Source: Planctomycetota bacterium (GTDB taxonomy: Bacteria; Planctomycetota; JACQVV01). From it: a stretch of DNA of 35,571 nt. Made by a program: the position numbers and the translations under genes. The notes under the pieces were generated by a model. That model was not told the origin of the DNA and did not search any database. It saw only the letters and a program-made list of their open reading frames with translations. The stretch is taken from positions 1 through 35,571 of the forward strand of contig JACQVV010000101.1 in assembly GCA_016209595.1 (NCBI GenBank). Reading direction: 5' to 3'. Shown piece by piece: positions 25,113 through 32,834 of the stretch. Within the stretch, counting starts at the first letter, position 1. Each line of letters starts with the position of its first letter.

Positions 25113-25574
25113 ATGAGAAGGGCGTTATACGTCCTGCCGCTCGCGTTCTTCGCGGCCGCGCTGGCAGGAGAGGTCGAGCCCCGGAGGATCCGGTCGGTGA
25201 AAGAGTGCCCGGAGCTCTCGCGGCTCTTTGCCGAGCTCTCGCGCGCGGCGAGCGATGGAGCCTGCCTGGAGCACTTCGGGTACGAGGAGACGTTCGCGCC
25301 GCCCCAGGGACTCGAGACGCGGTCGCACGTGGTGAGCGGCAAGGAGGTCGCTCTCTTCTTCGAGAGGACGGCGCGCGGGATCGCCATCGCCGAGGGCCTC
25401 GACCTTGGCCCCCACGAGGCGGCCTTCGAGGAGTTCCGCGCCCTCGTCGGCTCCGGCCGCTACCACCACTGGACCGAGACGCAACCCGTGGACGGGTCGA
25501 TCGCTTGCACGACCTTCTTCGTGGGGATCGACCAGGAGTACCGGATCCGGTTCGAGCTCGGGTACGAGGACTAG
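25113..25574 (+). CDS. Small secreted protein of unknown function
   Basis: This 153-residue protein has a typical signal peptide (about 1-19, MRRALYVLPLAFFAAALAG). The mature part has three cysteines (Cys33, Cys50 and Cys129), and a segment near 112-124 reads GSGRYHHWTETQP. I do not recognise a family. The ATG has a good GAGGGAG site and a strong promoter upstream, so it is very likely real and expressed. It is monocistronic and ends eight bases from the convergent DUF2058 gene. Function is unknown; a periplasmic location is the only safe statement. Confidence 0.75.
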   Translation: MRRALYVLPLAFFAAALAGEVEPRRIRSVKECPELSRLFAELSRAASDGACLEHFGYEETFAPPQGLETRSHVVSGKEVALFFERTARGIAIAEGLDLGPHEAAFEEFRALVGSGRYHHWTETQPVDGSIACTTFFVGIDQEYRIRFELGYED

Positions 25575-25582
25575 GAGCTCAT

Positions 25583-26107
25583 CTAGCGGTTCCAGAAGCG
25601 GACCACGTCGGGATCGATCCCCGCGATCTCCTCCAGGCTGGCGCGGTCGGCGACGATCGCGTGTTCGCGGCCGTTCTTCCCGGGGACCTCCACGATTCCC
25701 GCGGAGCCGGAGACGAGCTGGCGGGTCACGTCCTCCCCCGCGTCGACGAACGGGACCCGTCCGCTTTTCGCGACGAAGTGAAAGCGCTTGCCGCCGCGCG
25801 TCGCGGGGAGGGCGCTCTCCTTCACGATCCGGGCGAGGCGTTCCAGGTCGGCCTGGGTCCGGTGCCGGACCTGGGCGACCTGGACGTCGGCCTTTCGCGC
25901 CGACTCGATCTTCGCGATTTCCTCCTCGTGCGCCCTCTTCTCGGCCTCGATCGCGTCGCGCCCCGCCTGGCCCTTCCGGACCCTCTCCTCGTGGGCGAGC
26001 TTCTTCGCGCGGTCCTCCGAGAGGATGCCGGCCTCGCGAAGGGCCCTGCCGAGGTCGCCCAGACCTCCCGAGGGCTTCTTCGCCCCCTTGTCTCCCTTGT
26101 CCGCCAT
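25583..26107 (-). CDS. DUF2058 family protein (YaiL-like)
   Basis: This 174-residue protein begins with a charged head (LGDLGRALREAGILSEDRAKK), then a long Lys/Glu/Arg-rich helix (about 40-90, likely coiled coil), and ends in a compact domain (about 105-174) with FHFVAKSGRVPFVD and REHAIVADRASLEEIAGIDP. This layout matches the DUF2058 family, whose E. coli member YaiL is annotated as nucleoprotein/polynucleotide-associated; its biochemical role is not settled. The ATG begins MADKGDKGAKK; no signal peptide. It lies downstream of the strong terminator at 26134-26166, so it should have its own promoter in 26108-26133 or weak read-through. Confidence 0.8.
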   Translation of the reverse strand: MADKGDKGAKKPSGGLGDLGRALREAGILSEDRAKKLAHEERVRKGQAGRDAIEAEKRAHEEEIAKIESARKADVQVAQVRHRTQADLERLARIVKESALPATRGGKRFHFVAKSGRVPFVDAGEDVTRQLVSGSAGIVEVPGKNGREHAIVADRASLEEIAGIDPDVVRFWNR

Positions 26108-26133
26108 GGCGCGAGAGAGACTACCAGAAAATG

Positions 26134-26166
26134 AAAAAAGGGGAACCGGTGCAAGACCGGTTCCCC
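26134..26166 (-). terminator. Strong Rho-independent terminator after the 1054-residue protein gene
   Basis: GGGGAACCGGT (26140-26150) pairs perfectly with ACCGGTTCCCC (26156-26166) around a five-base loop. On the minus strand the 11-bp stem is followed directly by six T (26134-26139 complement). Confidence 0.9.
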
Positions 26167-26168
26167 TC

Positions 26169-26220
26169 AGGGCTGGCCAACCCCTGGGCCAGCCCTCAGA
26201 TCCGCCCGGCGGTCGGGCGG
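26169..26220 (-). terminator. Two more tandem hairpins upstream of the terminator
   Basis: AGGGCTGGCC (26169-26178) pairs with GGCCAGCCCT (26187-26196), and CCGCCCG (26202-26208) pairs with CGGGCGG (26214-26220). With the T-tailed hairpin they form a row of three stems right after the stop at 26228, and may also protect the mRNA 3' end. Confidence 0.65.
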
Positions 26221-26227
26221 CGAACGG

Positions 26228-29200
26228 CTAGCGTCGGCGGTTCTTGATGACCGCGTAGATCGCCTGGAGGCCGCCCTTCTGGTTCCCCGAGAGGAAGAGG
26301 AGCACCCCGTCGATCTGGCGGACCAGGCTCTCGCGAGAAACGGACTCGTCGTCGCAGGCGCCCGGACCCACCTCTTTTGTGATGTCGAGGAGGCTCTCCA
26401 GGGGCGTCTTCTTGTCCCCGTCGGGTCCCATCCAGACGGCGTTCCTGACCATGGAGAGGATCACCTGCCCCTGGTCGCGCCGGAAGACTTCGGAGAGGCC
26501 CGTAATCGCGTTCCGGATGACGCCACGTCCGGGCTCCATCACGACGCCGAAGAAGAACGCCACCTGCCTGGCCGCCGCGTCGCTCTTCACCTTCGTCTGG
26601 ATCCCCATCGAGACGAGCTTCACTACGACCGCGTAGACGTCCCGGGTCGGGTCGGGGTTCGCCCGGAGCACGTTCACCAGCGCCCGGTCGAATGCCCCTG
26701 AGGAAGGGGTATCGCGGAAGACGATGAGGAGGTCGACCAGGTTCACTGTCTTCCGGGATGCGATCCCGTCGGCGAAGTCCTTCTGGTACTTCTCGACCGT
26801 CTCCGTCCGTTTGGCCGGATCGTCGCCCAGCTTGTCCACCACGAACCGGAGCCCCTTGGCGAGGAGCGGGATCACGAACCGGTTCTTGAGCACCTCGCGG
26901 CTCCCGCCCGTGGGATCGGCGAGGGTCTTCCGCTCGACCAGGAGGTCGAGCGCCCCCGTCATGAGGTTCTCCCGGGACTTTGCGGCGGGCGTTCCCGAGA
27001 GCATCTTGTCGAGGTCGCGCATCGGACCCAGGACGAGGTAGACGATGGCCGGGACTTTCGAGCCGTCGAACCGGAAGAGGTTCGGGTTCGAGCGGTCGAC
27101 CAGGTGACGAAGGAAGTCGGCGAAGACGTCGGCCATCCGCTCGTCGGTCTGCGTGTCGGGGACCTTGATCTCGACCATGACCGCAAGGACATCGAAGAGC
27201 TTCTCCACCATCCCGGACTTCAGGACCTCGACGACCTTCTCCTCGCTCTCGCGAAGCGCCGCGGCGTGCTTGTCCTGGAGCTTGAGGATTTCGATGAAGA
27301 CCCGGAGCTGCCCGCGGCTCTTGAAAGCCTTGGCGATCGGGATCAGGGCGTCGAGGATCCCGGAGGTGGCGAGCGCGCCCAGGGACTCGATGTTAGCGGC
27401 CATGCCGGGGCAAAGCGCGTCGGCGATGGCCGGCTGGAGCCCGGTGACCTGGATCATGACGTCGTTCAGCGTCGCCGCCGTGTCAGGCGTCATGTCGGCG
27501 AGGAGGCCCAGGTAGAGCTCGGCGATCGACTGGTTGAGGAAGGGCACCTGGCAGGCGTCCGTCGCCGTGATCATGGCGTTCAGGCGCTGCATGGCGCTCC
27601 GGTTCTCGATCGTCTTGCCCGAACCGTCGGTGTAGACGGCGGGCTTCGTCCAGTCCGCCTTGACCGACTGCGCCTGGAGGATGGAATCGCCGTCGCCGTC
27701 GTCCCCGCGGACCATCGAGACGTACTCGAACATCCGGGCGAGCTCGACGGGAACGTCGCGGGCGGTTTGGCCCAGGTCGTGGATCACCTGCATGAGGAGG
27801 CGGACGGTCGAGACGTTTCCGGCATCGACGCGGGCGAGCTCGTCGGCGAGGACCAGGAGCTCGTCGGTCATCGTGGGATCCGCGACTCCCGTCGAGACGG
27901 GGGCCGACCCGTTTGCCGGGGCGGCTCCGCCCGAGAGCGCGGCGCCGATGTCGTTCAGGAGTCCGGTGCTCGACGAGCCGGTCTCGCCGGTCCGCGGAGA
28001 CGCATCCGGATCGGCGGGGGTGGTCGGTGCGGTCGGCGTGCCGTTCGCGGCCTTCTTGGCGTCGAGCCGCCGCCCGATCTCGATCACCTTCCCGATATTG
28101 ACGAGGAGTTCCTCGGCCAGGTCCTTTTTCTCTTCCAGGAGGACGGCGAGGGTCTCGAGGAGTTTCGGCAGATGCTCGTACTTCAAGAACTCGAGCATCC
28201 CGTGGTTCAGTTCGACGAGCGGCGTGTCCTTGGCGAAGCCCATGTAGTCGTCGCCGGTGTCCGGGGTGCCGTTGTCGTAAGGCACCCGGTTCCCCGCGGC
28301 ATGCTCGAAGAGGCTCGCGAGGTCGCGGTGGAGGCCCTTTTCGACGCCGGTCGCGAGCATCTGCACGATCCCCGAGAGCGCGGTGCGCTTGGCATCCACG
28401 TATGCGTAGAGGAACTGCCCGTTTCCGTTCGTGCGCCGGTTCCCGTCGCCGTCGAAGACGGAGGTCGTGACCGCGTTCCCGGCGGCGTCCACGAGATCTC
28501 CCGCGGCGTTCCGATCCGCCTCTCCGTTCCCGTCCTTGTCCACGAAGGGGGAAACGGGTCCCTTCGTGCCGGGGTCGACCGCGGCTTGCGGCTTGCCGTT
28601 CTTGTCAAGGACCGGCACCCAGACCGGCTGGCCGAGCCGGTCATCGCCGACGATCTCGATCTCCTTCATGAGTTCGGCCACCATGTCCACGCGCTTCGTG
28701 CGGAGCCCCTCGCCCGGTTCGGACTCGTCCTCGGTGTGCTTCGTCTTCACATCCTTCAGGGCGTTCGACACGAAGTTCAGGCCCGAATCGACGAGGCCGC
28801 GGCTGTCGTTGTCGAGGACCTCCGCCAGGGCGTAGATCAGATCCTCGACCTCCGGGAACTGGAGGAACCGGGAGACGAGCCTCATCATGTCGCGCCGATC
28901 CAGGACGCCGAAGCCCGACTTCGACGAGTTCGAGAGGGCGACGATGGCGTCGAGGGTCTCCGTGTCGTCCCTCAGGAGGCGCAGCACGTTTGCGACGTCG
29001 CCCGTGATCCGGGGGACGATCCCTGTGTCCACCAGGACGAGAAGGTGATTGAGCGTCGGGACGAGCCCCTTGCGGACGCCGCCGGCGAAGATCGTGTTGA
29101 CGGCGTAGACGAACTCGGAGTGGCGCGCCTTGAGGTTGGCGATCCTCTTCGCCTTGCAGGGCCCGTTCCCGCGCTCCAGATCGGAGAGGAGAATCCGGTA

Positions 29201-29392
29201 GGCCGCCTCGCCCAGGTCGAACTGCCCGTTCTGGACGGCGCCGTTCTTCCCGTTGTTGTCGAGCCGCGTCTTGCTCTTGTGCTTCTTCATGGGACCGCCG
29301 AGGCCACCGCCGCACATGCCGCCGCACAGGACGAACGCGGAGGCCACGAGCGCGAGACAGACGCGGGTGCGAGTGCGGGCTTCGTGGTGCAT
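26228..29392 (-). CDS. Large exported protein of unknown function (1054 residues)
   Basis: The N-terminus is a signal peptide (about 1-27, MHHEARTRTRVCLALVASAF followed by a Cys/Gly-rich VLCGGMCGGG stretch); Cys23 or Cys27 might be lipidated, though neither has a standard lipobox. The body is mostly helical with repeated Leu/Val-rich segments that could be HEAT/armadillo-like, but I cannot prove a family. At about 262-320 three Asp/Asn/Gly loops occur: VLDKNGK, DKDGNGEAD (285-293, a good EF-hand/dockerin-type calcium loop) and FDGDGNRR. A Thr/Pro/Ser linker lies near 455-515. The ATG at 29390-29392 gives a normal signal peptide; GTG at 29482 or ATG at 29437 are possible earlier starts. It has its own promoter (29510-29538) and strong terminator, so it is a single-gene unit. 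Confidence 0.8.
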   Translation of the reverse strand: MHHEARTRTRVCLALVASAFVLCGGMCGGGLGGPMKKHKSKTRLDNNGKNGAVQNGQFDLGEAAYRILLSDLERGNGPCKAKRIANLKARHSEFVYAVNTIFAGGVRKGLVPTLNHLLVLVDTGIVPRITGDVANVLRLLRDDTETLDAIVALSNSSKSGFGVLDRRDMMRLVSRFLQFPEVEDLIYALAEVLDNDSRGLVDSGLNFVSNALKDVKTKHTEDESEPGEGLRTKRVDMVAELMKEIEIVGDDRLGQPVWVPVLDKNGKPQAAVDPGTKGPVSPFVDKDGNGEADRNAAGDLVDAAGNAVTTSVFDGDGNRRTNGNGQFLYAYVDAKRTALSGIVQMLATGVEKGLHRDLASLFEHAAGNRVPYDNGTPDTGDDYMGFAKDTPLVELNHGMLEFLKYEHLPKLLETLAVLLEEKKDLAEELLVNIGKVIEIGRRLDAKKAANGTPTAPTTPADPDASPRTGETGSSSTGLLNDIGAALSGGAAPANGSAPVSTGVADPTMTDELLVLADELARVDAGNVSTVRLLMQVIHDLGQTARDVPVELARMFEYVSMVRGDDGDGDSILQAQSVKADWTKPAVYTDGSGKTIENRSAMQRLNAMITATDACQVPFLNQSIAELYLGLLADMTPDTAATLNDVMIQVTGLQPAIADALCPGMAANIESLGALATSGILDALIPIAKAFKSRGQLRVFIEILKLQDKHAAALRESEEKVVEVLKSGMVEKLFDVLAVMVEIKVPDTQTDERMADVFADFLRHLVDRSNPNLFRFDGSKVPAIVYLVLGPMRDLDKMLSGTPAAKSRENLMTGALDLLVERKTLADPTGGSREVLKNRFVIPLLAKGLRFVVDKLGDDPAKRTETVEKYQKDFADGIASRKTVNLVDLLIVFRDTPSSGAFDRALVNVLRANPDPTRDVYAVVVKLVSMGIQTKVKSDAAARQVAFFFGVVMEPGRGVIRNAITGLSEVFRRDQGQVILSMVRNAVWMGPDGDKKTPLESLLDITKEVGPGACDDESVSRESLVRQIDGVLLFLSGNQKGGLQAIYAVIKNRRR

Positions 29393-29509
29393 CGGGGGGG
29401 CGTCTCCCGGGGTGAGCTTCAAGTTCTTCAAAATCATGACGCAAAAGGGATGCCGCAGATACCCCATGGCGCCATCTTTCACAAGTACCTATGCAACAGC
29501 ACGGTATGC

Positions 29510-29538
29510 CTTGTAACGAGTCCGTGCGTCCTTGTCAA
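29510..29538 (-). promoter_or_regulatory. Putative promoter of the 1054-residue protein gene
   Basis: On the minus strand TTGACA (29533-29538, perfect) and TACAAG (29510-29515) are separated by 17 bases. The leader to 29392 would be about 110 bases. The gap 29393-29642 is less GC-rich than its surroundings. Confidence 0.55.
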
Positions 29539-29560
29539 GGAGTCCGCGGCGTTTCGACTG

Positions 29561-29585
29561 GTAACGGCTCGCGAGGCGGCGTTAC
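29561..29585. repeat. Inverted repeat GTAACG...CGTTAC upstream of the promoter
   Basis: GTAACG (29561-29566) and CGTTAC (29580-29585) are perfect inverted arms separated by 13 bases, and the spacer holds an 8-bp palindrome CTCGCGAG (29568-29575). It starts 23 bases upstream of the -35 and may be an operator, or the 3' end signal of the decayed gene at 29643. Confidence 0.35.
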
Positions 29586-29642
29586 AAACGGAAGCTCCGG
29601 TTCGAGGCGCGACTGGCATGTGCGAAACGTGCAATCGCCGCC

Positions 29643-30740
29643 TCACCTCTCCAGGAGCTCGCGCCGCGCGGTTTCGATGCGCTCGCGGGCGTCCGGCGGA
29701 CAGAGGGACAGCGCCCTGTCGCAGGAGAGCGCGGAATCCTCGCGGCGCCCGAGCTCGTCGTACAAGAACGCGACGGCATGGTCGGTGAGCCCCTCGTCGT
29801 GCATGGCGAGTTCGAGGAGAATCCTTGCGTAGCCGGCGCCCGACTCGGCCGAGGCGGCCGCCCAGTCGGCGAGCTCCTCGAGTCTCGCCCGAAACGCAAC
29901 GGGGTCTGTCTCGGGAGAGGGGAGCGGTGTTTCGGAGATGGGCCGCGAGAGCGACGCACAGGCCCAGAGAATCGCGCCGGCGGCGGGGCCGGCGCTCGCC
30001 GGGCCCTGGGCGAGTTCCTGAAGAACGCCGTCAAGGTCCGGCAACGCGGCCGGCGCCCGGCTCGCGAGGCGCGCCGCCGCGAGGACTCAGGCCGCGAGCT
30101 CGTCGCCGCTCGCACTCCCGCCGGGCGAGAGCGCCGAGGAGAGCGCCCCGCGGACGAGCCCGGGCGCGTCCGTCCCGCCTTCCTGGCTCCGGACATCCCC
30201 GCGCCGTCCCAGGATCTCGATCAAGAAGGCGCGCTCGGTGGCGGAGCCTTCGGCCAGCGCGAGGCGGGCGAGGACCTCGCGGGTGAGGGCGGAACCTGGC
30301 GCGCGCGCGAGGCGCCGGGCCCGTTCCTCGATCTCCCCTGGAACGAGAGAGCCTTCCTTCTCACCCGTTTCGGCCCGCCGGATGCGCTCGAGAATCCCAT
30401 CGAGGCGGCGTCGATCGGACGCTGCGGCCTCCTCCTCCGCGGCGCGGACCTCAGCCAGCCGCTCCTTCTTCTCATCCTCGCCGATCGCCGTCCAGGCGGC
30501 GGCCGATTGGGCGAGGATCCGCGCGAGCGCCCAGTCGCAGACATCCTGGGCCCGATCCTGGAGCTCGCCGGTGAGCCGGGCGAGCTCCTCCCTCCACTCG
30601 GCGGGCGGATCGGGGTGCGTCTGAATTCCCCCCGCGAGCGAGAAGGCGGCCGAGAGGTGGGCCTGGAAGTGCTCCTGCGGTGCCGCCGGGTTGAAGGGGG
30701 CGCGCGCGCTAGCTTCCCTCCAGGCGGCGAGCCCTGTTTC
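29643..30740 (-). pseudogene. Decayed gene: no start codon and an in-frame TGA
   Basis: One minus-strand frame runs from 30740 to 29643 with clear coding bias (Ala/Glu/Arg-rich helical protein) but is broken twice. At 30741-30743 an in-frame TGA precedes the coding-like sequence, and no ATG, GTG or TTG occurs for the next 270 bases. At 30087-30089 a second TGA interrupts it between GDELAA and VLAAARLASR; one C-to-T change from CGA (Arg) would explain it. The C-terminal part (from 30044) could still be made as a 133-residue piece, ending in a TPR-like helix (DSALSCDRALSLCPPDAR). I do not recognise the family. Alternatives are a sequencing error or programmed recoding. Confidence 0.6.
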
Positions 30741-30825
30741 TCAGCGGCGTCAACGCGCGAGCCTTGACATCTCGATCTGCGTCCGCGAGCGTATGGATGC
30801 CTGCAGGACCATCGAGAGAATGTGA

Positions 30826-31575
30826 ATGGAGTCTTTGGAGATCACCTGCACTTGCGGAAACAGGTTGCGCCCCCCTTCGTCACGGGCAGGGAAAGAGATC
30901 CGCTGCCCCCGGTGCGGGAAGAACATCCAGGTCCCCGAGAACGTATCCGACGAGATTCGACTTGTACGCGAGGAGATCGTCCCCGAGACAAGCGGACCCA
31001 CGGACCCCGCGCCGCCCGCGGACTTCCGCCGGCCGCGGCCGTGGACGCCCCTCATGCGACAGGAGATCGGGCGGCTGAAGCGCATTTGCATCCGGGGCTT
31101 TCTCGCCCTGACCGTCCTCCTTGCGCTCGTGGCCGCGTTCCCGGGAGTTCTCCTCCTCCGGGCGCACGGGGAGCCGGCCGATCGCGAGATCGTCGTGGGA
31201 TCGGTCGTGGCTCTTGGGGCTCTCGCGGCCGTCTGGCTTGGAGTCCCCTGGATGCTGTTCGCTCGCGTAGCGCGGTTTCGACGGCTCTGGCGATTCGGGA
31301 TCCGTGTCGAGGCCGAGGTCGAGTTCTGTGAGCTGACGACGCGATACTCGGGGCTGCCCCTGAGCCGATCGCATTCGGCGACGGTGCTATTCGAGTACGA
31401 GGGAAGAGCTTATCGAAGGTCGTTCGGGGGACTCGAGCAAGCGTACCCGGAGGCCGTCTACTGTGTCCGCCAGGGGCGCGTGCAAACGAACCGGGGTTTC
31501 GTCCTGGTCGATGCCAAGAAGCCGGCGCGCTCGATCCTGGTCCCAGCGGCCGCGTGGAGAGAGGCGGCCAAGTAG
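30826..31575 (+). CDS. Zinc-ribbon membrane protein with DUF3592-like tail
   Basis: This 249-residue protein starts with a zinc ribbon, CTC (Cys8, Cys10) and CPRC (Cys27, Cys30), of the CxCG...CPxCG type often found at the N-terminus of Planctomycetota membrane proteins. Two transmembrane helices follow (about 88-112 and 122-146). The C-terminal beta-rich domain (about 158-240), with VEAEVEFCEL and a VLFEYEGRAYRRSF strand pair, resembles DUF3592. The ribbon and tail would both face the cytoplasm if the two helices form a hairpin. The ATG has only a weak GAGAGA site. A TTGACA at 30764-30769 is not followed by a well-placed -10. Its stop codon is inside the loop of a terminator hairpin. Function unknown. 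Confidence 0.82.
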   Translation: MESLEITCTCGNRLRPPSSRAGKEIRCPRCGKNIQVPENVSDEIRLVREEIVPETSGPTDPAPPADFRRPRPWTPLMRQEIGRLKRICIRGFLALTVLLALVAAFPGVLLLRAHGEPADREIVVGSVVALGALAAVWLGVPWMLFARVARFRRLWRFGIRVEAEVEFCELTTRYSGLPLSRSHSATVLFEYEGRAYRRSFGGLEQAYPEAVYCVRQGRVQTNRGFVLVDAKKPARSILVPAAAWREAAK

Positions 31576-31594
31576 TCTGGCCGCCCCTCTTTTC
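31564..31594 (+). terminator. Rho-independent terminator enclosing the stop codon of the zinc-ribbon membrane gene
   Basis: GCGGCCA (31564-31570) pairs with TGGCCGC (31578-31584); the seven-base loop holds the TAG stop. A CCCTCTTTTC tract follows, running into the 3' end of the opposing gene. Confidence 0.7.
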
Positions 31595-31868
31595 ATCTCA
31601 TCGTTCTCCGCGTGTATCGGCCGAAACTCGCCCGAGGAACCGGCTCCTCGCTTGTCCCGCTCTTCGATTCCGCGGGACTCGAAGTCCGGTCGAGAAGCGT
31701 GGGAACGCCTGCCGACGCCGCAACGGCCGCGCGCGCAGATCCGGCGCCGAGTCCGCTCGCCGAGGGAACGAGCGGACCCCCGCACGCCAGGCAGGCCCTC
31801 GCCTCGGACGGGCGATACCCCAGAACATTGAATCTCGCGCCGCACGCCCGGTTGGAGCATAGGAGCAT
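31593..31868 (-). CDS. Small zinc-ribbon protein
   Basis: This is a 91-residue protein with a four-cysteine zinc site: Cys4 and Cys9 (CSNRAC), then Cys26 and Cys29 (CLAC). The rest is Ser/Ala-rich and probably disordered, ending RYTRRTMR. The ATG at 31866-31868 is chosen for its strong GAGGAAGG site; an upstream ATG at 31907 lacks one. It faces the zinc-ribbon membrane gene tail to tail, 17 bases apart. Function is unknown; a protein-protein or nucleic-acid adaptor is the usual role of such ribbons. Confidence 0.6.
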   Translation of the reverse strand: MLLCSNRACGARFNVLGYRPSEARACLACGGPLVPSASGLGAGSARAAVAASAGVPTLLDRTSSPAESKSGTSEEPVPRASFGRYTRRTMR

Positions 31869-31953
31869 CGTGCCTTCCTCTTCGACCGACCCTTCGTTTC
31901 CCGCCATCGCCAACGCCTCCCGAGAGCGCGAGGACCGGCCGCGAGCTCGTGTC

Positions 31954-31983
31954 CTGGCGCGCCTTCCCGCTGGAGAGTACACT
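31954..31983 (+). promoter_or_regulatory. Possible promoter of the DUF4058 gene
   Basis: CTGGCG (31954-31959) and TACACT (31978-31983) are separated by 18 bases, the same -35 sequence and spacing as proposed for the ABC operon at 12478-12507. Weak evidence. Confidence 0.3.
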
Positions 31984-32021
31984 TCGCATCGGACGAATGT
32001 CGAGACAGGGGGCCGTGCGTC

Positions 32022-32798
32022 ATGCCTTCGCCCTTCCCCGGTATGGATCCCAGGATCGAGAGCCAGAGGTGGGAATCGTTCCACCTCCAGTTCATCTCCG
32101 ACCTCGCCTACGCGCTCGTCCCCTTGGTTCGCCCCCGGTACGTTGTCCTGCCGGAGCGCAGGGTCTACGTGGAGCACTCCGCGGAGGACGCACCGGCCAT
32201 GTTCGTCGCCGACGCGGCTGTTGCGAAGACGCGAGAAGGGGGAGCGCTCCCGCGAGTCGCGCGTGCCGCCCGCCAGGGCACGGCGGCCGTGGTCGAGCTC
32301 ACCCTTCCCATGCCGGAGACGAGACGCGAGGCGTTCCTCGTGCTTCGCGATCGGGAGAAACACGAGGTCGTAACGGTGATCGAGGTCCTCTCTCCCGCCA
32401 ACAAAAGACGCGGGGGAGACGGACAGAAGGAATACCTGCGGAAGCGGGAGGAGATCCTCCGGAGTGCGAGTCACCTCGTGGAGATCGACCTTCTTCGCGG
32501 CGGCGAGCGCCTGCCGACCGTGGAGCCACTACCGGCCGGCGACTTTCACGCCTTCGTCTCCCGTGCCGAACGCCGGCCGCGCGTGCGGGTCCGCTCCTGG
32601 ACGTTGCGCGAGCGGATTCCGGCGGTCGCGGTTCCGCTCGCCGAGAGCGATCCGGACGTCGAGCTCGACCTTCAGGCGGTCTTCGAGGCGCACTACGATC
32701 GTTCCGGATACGACTACTCCCTCGACCCGCGCGCTCCAATCGACCCGCCCCTCGAACCCGGGGACGCAGCCTGGGCGAAAGAGCTCCCGGGCGCGTAG
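32022..32798 (+). CDS. DUF4058 family protein
   Basis: This is a 258-residue protein with the family's opening MPSPFPGMDPRIE and conserved W-x-x-F-H segment (17-21). The centre reads VIEVLSPANKRR (119-130) and, after a helix beginning YLRKREEIL, HLVEIDLLRGG (151-161). DUF4058 proteins are frequent, often in many copies, in Cyanobacteria, Planctomycetota and Chloroflexota; no function is known. The order Asp64 - Glu121-x6-Lys128 - Glu154/Asp156 resembles a PD-(D/E)xK-type core, which is only a suggestion. The ATG follows AGGGGG by about 10 bases. No signal or membrane segment. Confidence 0.9.
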   Translation: MPSPFPGMDPRIESQRWESFHLQFISDLAYALVPLVRPRYVVLPERRVYVEHSAEDAPAMFVADAAVAKTREGGALPRVARAARQGTAAVVELTLPMPETRREAFLVLRDREKHEVVTVIEVLSPANKRRGGDGQKEYLRKREEILRSASHLVEIDLLRGGERLPTVEPLPAGDFHAFVSRAERRPRVRVRSWTLRERIPAVAVPLAESDPDVELDLQAVFEAHYDRSGYDYSLDPRAPIDPPLEPGDAAWAKELPGA

Positions 32799-32834
32799 AG
32801 GACGAGCTACGCGAGTAGGCTTTCCGTATCTCTC

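Noticed and set aside
27104..29788. Plus-strand 894-codon open frame opposite the large exported protein
   Set aside because: The minus strand has a signal peptide, promoter and terminator in register; the plus frame has none and is typical antisense Val/Glu/Arg-rich sequence.
30060..30089. Selenocysteine reading of the in-frame TGA, because CTCGCG...CGCGAG can pair just after it
   Set aside because: The stem is six pairs with no GU in the loop as bacterial SECIS elements need, the context is Ala-rich with no redox motif, and the frame also lacks a start codon; decay is simpler.
30750..31091. Minus-strand 113-codon frame beginning MQMRFSRPIS
   Set aside because: It lies opposite the zinc-ribbon head and first membrane region of the plus-strand gene, has no ribosome-binding site and no recognisable feature.
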